Below are positions 59,401 to 64,000 of a stretch of 64,000 nucleotides of DNA, piece by piece (the stretch's first letter is position 1; the number at the start of each line of letters is the position of its first letter). The translations under genes and the position numbers were made by a program. The DNA comes from Epinephelus fuscoguttatus. Its lineage: Eukaryota; Chordata; Actinopteri; Perciformes; Serranidae. Below the pieces are notes generated by a model. It did not search any database. It saw only the letters and a list, made by a program, of their open reading frames with translations, and was not told where the DNA came from. The DNA lies in contig NC_064767.1 of assembly GCF_011397635.1 (NCBI RefSeq), forward strand, positions 18,455,037-18,519,036. Reading direction: 5' to 3'.

Positions 59401-62400
59401 TGCAGAGCAAACAGTGTTTCTTTGCTCAACTCCACTAACTGGTGTCAGTTAATGGCAGCAGAATCTTGTCAGCACTTTAATGTGAGAAATGAAGCGTCTG
59501 AGAGAAAAGAACGGCTCCCCTCTGGGATTTGAGAAGCAGTAATTCTCCAGGTTTTAGATTTTTCATATTGGTTTAATTATGTGTGGGCGGGTTTACTTAA
59601 GTGGCATATGTTTTCAATTATTTTTCTGATCCACAAGGAACAATTTGCTCTGAATTCACAAGGATTACAAAATAAACTCCACCTTGTACCACAGTGTTAA
59701 TATGACACAATTAACACTTTCTTGTAAACATCACTAATAGTAGCTTCTGTATCACCATAAGCCTACACACAATTTTCAGGCACTGCAGTGTGTTTATCAT
59801 CCCATCCTCTCTGCTACAAACATATAGTATATAAACTGTATTTTTCCAGTCTTGTACTGAGATATACACTGATCCAAATGTGATTTGTGTCCTTGGCACA
59901 GGCACATAGAGTCTGTACTTTGTGGGCGACGGAATAAGTGCTGCTTTGCTTTTCATTCGGCCTCAGATTGTGATAAATAAGCAACTGTGTGAAAAGTGGA
60001 GAGCTGATTCGTGCCTTGAAGGAGTTCAGACACACACACAGAAAATAACTATGAAGGGATCTGAGTATAGAGATTGACGGAGGAAGTCAGAGACATGGAT
60101 GCGAAACAAAAGCTCAAGGTTGTACTTTGAAAAGAAATGCTCATTAATGAATAACATGCAAACAGTTTTTTTTTCCCAAATCAAAGATTATCCAAATCTA
60201 ACAGCTGAATGTTATTGTAGACTGTTACCCTCTGACCAGAACTTTCTTCAACACAGAGAAATCAAATGTGTAATGTAATAAAGTTTAATACATACAGTTG
60301 ATCTAAATCAACAATCACAATTATTGCATGTGTGTGGAAGGAGTGACGACATACTTAGCCTCAAGAGCCAGAGCAAAGACACCAGCTGCTTCTGGAGCTG
60401 CTGCTGATGTTCCTGAGTGACGCAGTGTGCAATTCCCATACAGGTCTGTGGTGGCCTGAAATAACCAAATCACAGGATCATTAAGTCACTCAACATCCTC
60501 CCCTTCTTGCCCACAAAACTGACACCACCCTATCAAACAACAAAAAGAGCAAATACATAATTGTCTCCCTTTTCTGTCTCTCTGTCCCTCCTATTTTTGC
60601 ACAGCCCCTAAGATCCTGACTCAGACATTTAATATGCAATTTTCTCATTGCAGTTTAAAGGAATACTTCACCCCCAAATGACCATTTGTATATCAAATAC
60701 TTACCCTGTATTTAAATTGAATTGGTTAAAAAAAAAACAAAAAAAACCTCTCTTGCATGTCTGAACGAAGAATCCAAAAACATAGAAAATTCTTGTGCAG
60801 TATAATCTCGGTCTTATTTACCCAGTTGCATGTTAGTACTTCTCAGAGAACAGCATTGTCCGACAGGGATCTGAACTAAAGGTAAAACTTGACTATGCTC
60901 TCCTCAGTGCCAGACTCCATTGACAAAAACAGTGATTTTACCTCACTTAACATGGGAGCTACTGGTCTACCACTATGCGGTACTTTGTGTTAATGTGTGA
61001 CTTTGGTAAATCCAAACTAACTCTTTAAGACGCCAAAGTCACACAATAAAACAAACAAACTACCGATCGAGGCAGTGGTAGACCAACAGCTCCCGTGTTC
61101 AGTGAGGTAAAATGACTGTTTTTGTCACTGGAGTCGGGCTTTGAAGAGAGTTTACTGTGAGAGTTTTACTGTTTGTTCAGTTGCCCATCTTAAAGGCCTG
61201 GATCAACATATTCTCAAAGAATAGTTTGTACGATAGCCAAGGAAAAATGCATGCACAACACAATATCTTATGAATTAGTGCAGTTACAGTTACGTAACAA
61301 ATGTAAAGATATAGAGGTTGGGTATAGGCAAGTAAAGTTACCGTGATTAGGTTTAGGAAAGGAAACATGGCGAAGATGCACCTTACAAAAATACCAGTTT
61401 TACCTCGCTTAACACAGGAGCTGTTGGTCTACCACTGCCTCGATTGGTAGTTTGTTTGTTTTATTGTGTGACTTCGGTGTCTTACAGGTTAGTTTAGATT
61501 CACCAAAGTCACCCAATAACACAAGCAAACTACTGAGTAGTGGTAGGCCAGTAGCTCTCGTGTTAAGCAGGGTAAAATTCCGTTTACGTCAGTGGGGTCG
61601 GGCTTTGGAGAGAGATTACAGAAGTATCACTTTCAGCTTAGGTCCCCAACTTAAAGGCCTGTCTGGATCAACATGTTCTCAAAGAACGGTTCATATGATA
61701 GCCTACGAAAAATGCATGCACTACATAATATCCTACAAATTAGCGCCCCTCGAATGAGGCGTACGTCGTTATTGTACAGTTACGTAATTATTGGAAAGAT
61801 ACAAGGTTAGGTATAGGCAAGTAAAGTTGTTGTGGATGGGTTTAGGAAAAGAGACATGGCAATGAAGCACCTTAAAATGACTTTAAGTTCACTCAAAGTT
61901 CACGTAGTTCCAAACACGCTTCCACAGGAAACCTGGACCTTCCCAGGGTAAGGTCTAACCACCCTAACCTGCGTCCTTATAAGACTGTGTCAGACTGCTT
62001 CCTTGTTTACTACCGTCAGCTTGTCTGGATAAATGTGGCTTATATTATACTGCATGGGTTGTGTTTGTAAACAAATGCTTTGATATAGTACTTCTGTTGT
62101 TAAATGTGGTCACCTATGCCTTCAATTCATCAAGAATTTCCTCCGTTTTTGGATTCTTCGTTCACTGTGGACGCGAGAAACATGTTTTCTTTACAAATTC
62201 AATTTAACACTGGGTGAGTAATTAATATACACATTGTCATTTAGGGTGTGAAATATTCTACAGGGACATGTCCACAATCAGTATAATCCTTTTGCTTCAC
62301 ATATAATTTGAAGAACAAAGACAAAAAAGGATGAATTAGAGTGCAAAGTGTACATTGGCTGAACTGTTATATAAACACATCAGCAGGCAAGTTATGTTTA

Positions 62401-63615
62401 TATTTACTGAATAAGCATTTAATTATTTAATTTGGCGCTTAATTAGAAATGATAACAGATTGACTGAAATTAGAGGGGAACCCCTAGGGAAGATCCGTGG
62501 CTCTGTCAACAGCCAAAGGTGATTTGCATAATCACAAACACAAACACCGCTGCCTTTGTACCCTGGGAAATTCTTCTCGCACACATGCATGGTATGGAAC
62601 ATCGCTCGATATTCTCAATGACTGCACGTTAAGATGAAAGAGCATTCCTTCTCCGGACACTTACCATCAAGGTCAGGTATTTGTTGTCAATAAAAGGTGG
62701 TAAGTATCACCTGTCGTGCTGTTTTCAAGATGGGGTTAGGGTTAGGGTCTCTTTTTGATTCTAGTGACTCATCCACTCTTTTTTTGATGATCACGCCCTG
62801 ATGACACAATTCTCCACGTAAATGCTCAGATAGCTGCGAGCCAGTTCCTGTTGTTTCAACTTATAACTCTCTGCTGATGGTTTTCCTTGTCATGGTAAAA
62901 ATAAAGCAGTAAGAACCAATAACAGAAGAGTCCATAAAAACGTTTTCATATTTCCCTTAATAACAATTCACAACGCCTCAAAGGCCGTGATCAACACAGT
63001 ATAGCGGGTGCTCTTGAGCATCTACAGCAAAATGATGCATCTGGAAGTCCAGGGAGGTAATCACAGAAGAGCTATTCCTCCACCCAAACCTCCATTTTTC
63101 ACAACCAGCCAGCAATTACAGCGTAACAGCCTCTCAGGCTGGTCTCATCCAACCTCCTGGAAAGCTTTGTATACAGTTCCTGCTGGGCCAACTGAAAAGA
63201 AGCTATTTACAGTTAAGTCCATGAATGAGGACGTATCTTTGAAAGATATTACGAAAATGTATTGAGCTGTCTTTGCTAAAAGTGTACATACCCACTGTCA
63301 AAGGTTACTTCAGGGACTGTCAACAAGATTTGATGAACTTGTTTAAGATGATTTCTTTTTCAGTCAGGTGAAACATGTATTTAACACAAACACACTCACA
63401 ACGCCAGCCTCTGGGTTCCTCTTGCGTCCGTTGCTGAACGTGGATGCCAGGGTGGAGGAGCAGCTCTCATCGTACAGGGCCGTGCGTCCGTCGTTAATGG
63501 CTGAGTTGATGGAGATTGTCCACATGCTCGAGGCGTAACCATCGCAGTTGCAGTCGTCATAGCTACCACCATCTCCTGATGCCCACACGTAGATGCTGCC
63601 TTTTCCTCCACGTCC
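48792..63615 (-). CDS. pcsk2: Prohormone convertase 2 (PC2), 3' four exons; gene continues past window end
   Basis: Exons 63400-63615, 60355-60455, 58798-59025 and 48792-49281 join in phase and encode the end of the subtilisin-like catalytic domain, the P domain and the C terminus. PC2 is a Ca-dependent secretory-granule serine endoprotease that cleaves at paired basic residues (proglucagon, POMC, proinsulin), with 7B2 as chaperone. Visible: [11 protein letters not shown], whose Asp replaces the oxyanion-hole Asn of other convertases and is diagnostic of PC2; the catalytic Ser in [15 protein letters not shown]-glycosylation sites NCT, NAS and NMT; the RRGDL motif of the P domain; and the amphipathic C terminus [15 protein letters not shown]. 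Signal peptide, propeptide, catalytic Asp and His lie in exons beyond 64000. Conservation with human PC2 is very high throughout. Confidence 0.97.
49564..49593. repeat. Perfect 13-bp stem hairpin
   Basis: CCACTTACTTGAC, loop TCAA, then GTCAAGTAAGTGG. It lies ~280 bases upstream of the last pcsk2 exon within the intron. Confidence 0.8.
49594..51571. other. pcsk2 last intron, part with a tandem duplication
   Basis: About 50228-50395 and 50405-50590 are two diverged copies of one unit (atatggcggcactttctac / atatggtggtactttctac; aagcatctaaaccaaaat / aggcttctaaaccaaaat; gttagcatgtagctacatgt-type ends). No gene. Confidence 0.6.
51572..52496 (+). mobile_element. Tc1/mariner DD36E copy, deleted
   Basis: Both ends are present: CACTCACTTTATTAAATACACC on the left and GGTGTACCTAATAAAG...CCAGTGAGTG on the right, with TA on each side (51570-51571, 52497-52498). 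Relative to the copy at 22.7-23.85 kb it lacks ~85 bases around 52040, ~34 bases around 52160 and smaller blocks near 52305 and 52468, besides part of the 5' region. The transposase is broken by these deletions and by the TGA shared with the other copy. Catalytic blocks WSDES and SPDLNPI remain recognisable. Confidence 0.85.
52549..52580. repeat. Perfect 14-bp stem hairpin
   Basis: GCAAGTTTGATAAA, loop GTTA, then TTTATCAAACTTGC, about 50 bases downstream of the Tc1 copy in the pcsk2 intron. Confidence 0.8.
52581..54224. other. pcsk2 last intron, unassigned
   Basis: Includes a CA microsatellite at 53396-53431 and a purine-rich (GA-rich) stretch at 53800-53970. No exon supported. Confidence 0.5.
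54225..54825. repeat. Dispersed teleost repeat, class uncertain
   Basis: Opens with tgtttgcctccacgaaccaa and closes with tggctgtcgccagcggggag, then gcata, both of which I recognise as constant ends of a very common fish dispersed repeat. The interior phrases (cctttgacattttggatatg; gagttacagccaaaaac) fit the same family. No reading frame or clear target duplication. Confidence 0.55.
54826..55940. other. pcsk2 last intron, nothing recognised
   Basis: The 132-codon minus-strand frame at 55291-55689 shows no recognisable domain. No other feature supported. Confidence 0.4.
55941..56501. mobile_element. Inverted-repeat MITE
   Basis: Left end AAGGCCTTGTTTACACGGA and right end ATATAAACAGGCCCTAA are imperfect inverted repeats (TTAGGGCCTGTTTA-type). 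Inner blocks (aaaaacagatttttatt versus aaaaatctgttttcgt) are also inverted. Non-coding. It ends only ~30 bases before the DD38E Tc1 element. Confidence 0.6.
56531..58159 (+). mobile_element. Apparently intact Tc1/mariner transposon, DD38E type
   Basis: The element is 1629 bp, flanked by TA on both sides (56529-56530, 58160-58161), starting CAGTACAGGCCAAAAGTTTG and ending with the exact complement. The terminal inverted repeats are ~273 bp (56531-56803 and about 57887-58159), differing by about one base and one indel at the inner edge. One uninterrupted transposase frame lies between. The right repeat includes the last ~110 bp of the coding region. Near-identical ends and an open frame point to a young insertion, in the last pcsk2 intron and antisense to that gene. 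Confidence 0.92.
56944..57996 (+). CDS. Tc1-type transposase (DD38E), intact 350 aa
   Basis: I choose the ATG at 56944 ([20 protein letters not shown]), as it begins the conserved N-terminal helix-turn-helix region; the open frame extends 33 codons further upstream into non-conserved sequence. Order: paired-like DNA-binding region (1-115) with the second HTH near residues 70-110 and the GRPR motif (59-62); then the DDE domain with Asp157 (WSDESK), Asp247 (FQQDNDPKH) and Glu286 (SPDLNPIE), 38 residues between the last two; and the Gly-rich [10 protein letters not shown] (191-200). The enzyme would excise and reinsert the element at TA sites in the nucleus. DD38E spacing is that described for the Intruder family; membership is inferred from spacing only. 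All catalytic residues and the length are as expected for an active Tc1 protein. Confidence 0.93.
   Translation: MARTNQLTKEKPVAIITLRNEGQSVRKIAKTLNVSPSGVAKTIKRYNETGTHEDRPRKGRPRVTSASEDKFIRVTSLRNRKLTAAQIRDQMNATQSSSSRPISRTTVKRRLRESGLHGQIAARKPLLRRGNKQKRFVWAEKHKEWTLDQWKSVLWSDESKFVIFGSNRRVFVRRRKGERMDSTCLVPTVKHGGGGVMVWGCFAGDTVGDLFKFEGTLNQHGYHSILQRHAIPSGLHLVGRSFIFQQDNDPKHTSRLCKGYLTKKESDGVLQQMTWPPQSPDLNPIEMVWGELDRRVKAKGPTSAKHLWELLQDCWKTISGDYLLKLMERMPRVCKAVISAKGGYFEETRI
58162..58797. other. pcsk2 intron between Tc1 element and penultimate exon
   Basis: No feature supported. Confidence 0.5.
58798..59025 (-). CDS. pcsk2: pcsk2 penultimate exon (228 bp)
   Basis: Acceptor CATCCCAG|CCCTAACC completes Asn. 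Encodes [38 protein letters not shown] and VPERFHC. Donor GCCCA|GTGAGT (phase 2). Start of the P domain. Confidence 0.96.
59026..60354. other. pcsk2 intron, nothing recognised
   Basis: No exon or bounded repeat supported. Confidence 0.45.
60355..60455 (-). CDS. pcsk2: pcsk2 exon with catalytic serine (101 bp)
   Basis: Acceptor TTATTTCAG|GCCACC, donor GCTAA|GTATGT. Encodes [20 protein letters not shown] and [13 protein letters not shown]. The Ser of GTSAAAP is the catalytic nucleophile. Confidence 0.97.
60657..62260. mobile_element. 1.6 kb inverted-repeat element with internal tandem palindromic units
   Basis: Ends AAAGGAATACTTCACCCCC on the left and aggggtgtgaaatattc-type (62243-62259, ttagggtgtgaaatattc) on the right are inverted repeats continuing inward (aaatgaccatttgtatat versus atacacattgtcattt; aagaatccaaaaacat versus tttttggattctt). 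Within are two direct copies, offset ~462-465 bases (about 60925-61385 and 61390-61870), each itself containing an inverted pair around ggtctaccac / gtggtagacc and gtgacttngg / ccaaagtcac. Non-coding. Confidence 0.75.
62261..63399. other. pcsk2 intron, nothing recognised
   Basis: Contains a short TTAGGG tract (about 62734-62748). The 85-codon frame at 63008-63265 has no domain. Confidence 0.45.
63400..63615 (-). CDS. pcsk2: pcsk2 exon with oxyanion-hole region (216 bp)
   Basis: Acceptor ATGTTTTAG|GGACGTGG, donor GGCGTT|GTGAGT, phase 0 both sides, 72 codons. Encodes [20 protein letters not shown] ... [12 protein letters not shown]. The Asp of SGDGG is the PC2-specific oxyanion-hole residue. 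Confidence 0.97.
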
Positions 63616-64000
63616 CTAAAACATCATCATTATCACAGGTCTGGTTAGTGGTAGAACATATATGGGTGAAATTAGACTACTAATCATGTGCATGATCTAA
63701 CTCCAAATGATTAAATAACGAATCAGAATTATAAAAATAGGACAAAATGTCAAATTGTAAGGAGGGACATTTTCAGCTAATAGATTGCAAAAGACACATA
63801 ATTTAGGCATCTATCACTCAATCAAACCCTACCCACGCATGTACAGCTGAACATGCTATTCGAGTGCTTCAGTCATTTGAAGGAGCTGTTTGCAACATTC
63901 AGAGCATATCTATGATCCAGAGTCTGAGGCAGGATTGCCTGCACAAGGCTCTCAACGTAGAGGAGGTTGAGCCAGCAGCTAGCAGCTAACGGTGCTAACA
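63616..64000 (-). other. pcsk2 intron, cut by the window end
   Basis: Intron sequence upstream of the 63400-63615 exon. Further 5' exons of pcsk2 lie outside the window. Confidence 0.8.

Noticed and set aside
62734-62748. Telomeric repeat (TTAGGG)
   Set aside because: Only about two and a half units; too short to indicate a telomere or fusion site.
1-64000. CRISPR array, prophage, operon or bacterial defence system
   Set aside because: The window is eukaryotic with introns, SINEs and vertebrate genes; direct repeats found are tandem duplications or microsatellites, not spacer-separated repeats.

Overview
The window is vertebrate nuclear DNA, almost certainly from a teleost fish. It has widely spaced genes split by GT-AG introns, dense old transposon relics (Tc1/mariner, hAT, Harbinger, copia, L2-like LINE ends and several tRNA-derived SINE families of types usual in fish), CA/GT microsatellites, and three vertebrate-specific genes.

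Three protein-coding genes can be built exon by exon, all with intact reading frames and consistent splice phases. (1) A prokineticin receptor GPCR lies on the minus strand (coding exons 20696-21162 and 12514-13219, 390 aa, one 7.5 kb intron). (2) bfsp1 (filensin, the lens beaded-filament protein) lies on the plus strand (eight coding exons between 29677 and 43000, 684 aa). (3) The 3' part of pcsk2 (prohormone convertase 2) lies on the minus strand (four exons between 63615 and 48792, running out of the window on the right). The receptor and bfsp1 are divergent. bfsp1 and pcsk2 are convergent, tail to tail, as in the human genome. No operon-like or defence-like gene system is present. The genes are unrelated in function (neuroendocrine signalling, lens cytoskeleton, prohormone processing).

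The rest is intergenic and intronic DNA built largely from mobile elements. The most notable are: a 1.63 kb Tc1/mariner transposon with an uninterrupted 350-aa DD38E transposase and near-identical 273-bp terminal inverted repeats that extend into its own coding region (56531-58159); two decayed DD36E Tc1 copies (22.7-23.85 kb and 51.57-52.50 kb) that share the same stop codon; a 747-bp two-gene transposon relic with a THAP exon and a SWIM-type exon facing each other (6728-7474); the 3' end of a Ty1/copia retrotransposon (14.5-15.5 kb); a hAT-type element with a perfect 8-bp target duplication (17145-17993); a SINE with a 13-bp target duplication (19419-19759); several fold-back or nested inverted-repeat elements; and a loopless ~140-bp palindrome in the receptor intron (13469-13610).

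I found no convincing new multi-gene system. The best candidates for follow-up are the apparently intact DD38E transposon, the THAP/SWIM relic, and the conserved internal cleavage/myristoylation site in fish filensin. Coordinates of genes were derived by reading splice sites and phases by hand. Repeat family names rest on pattern recognition, not a database search.
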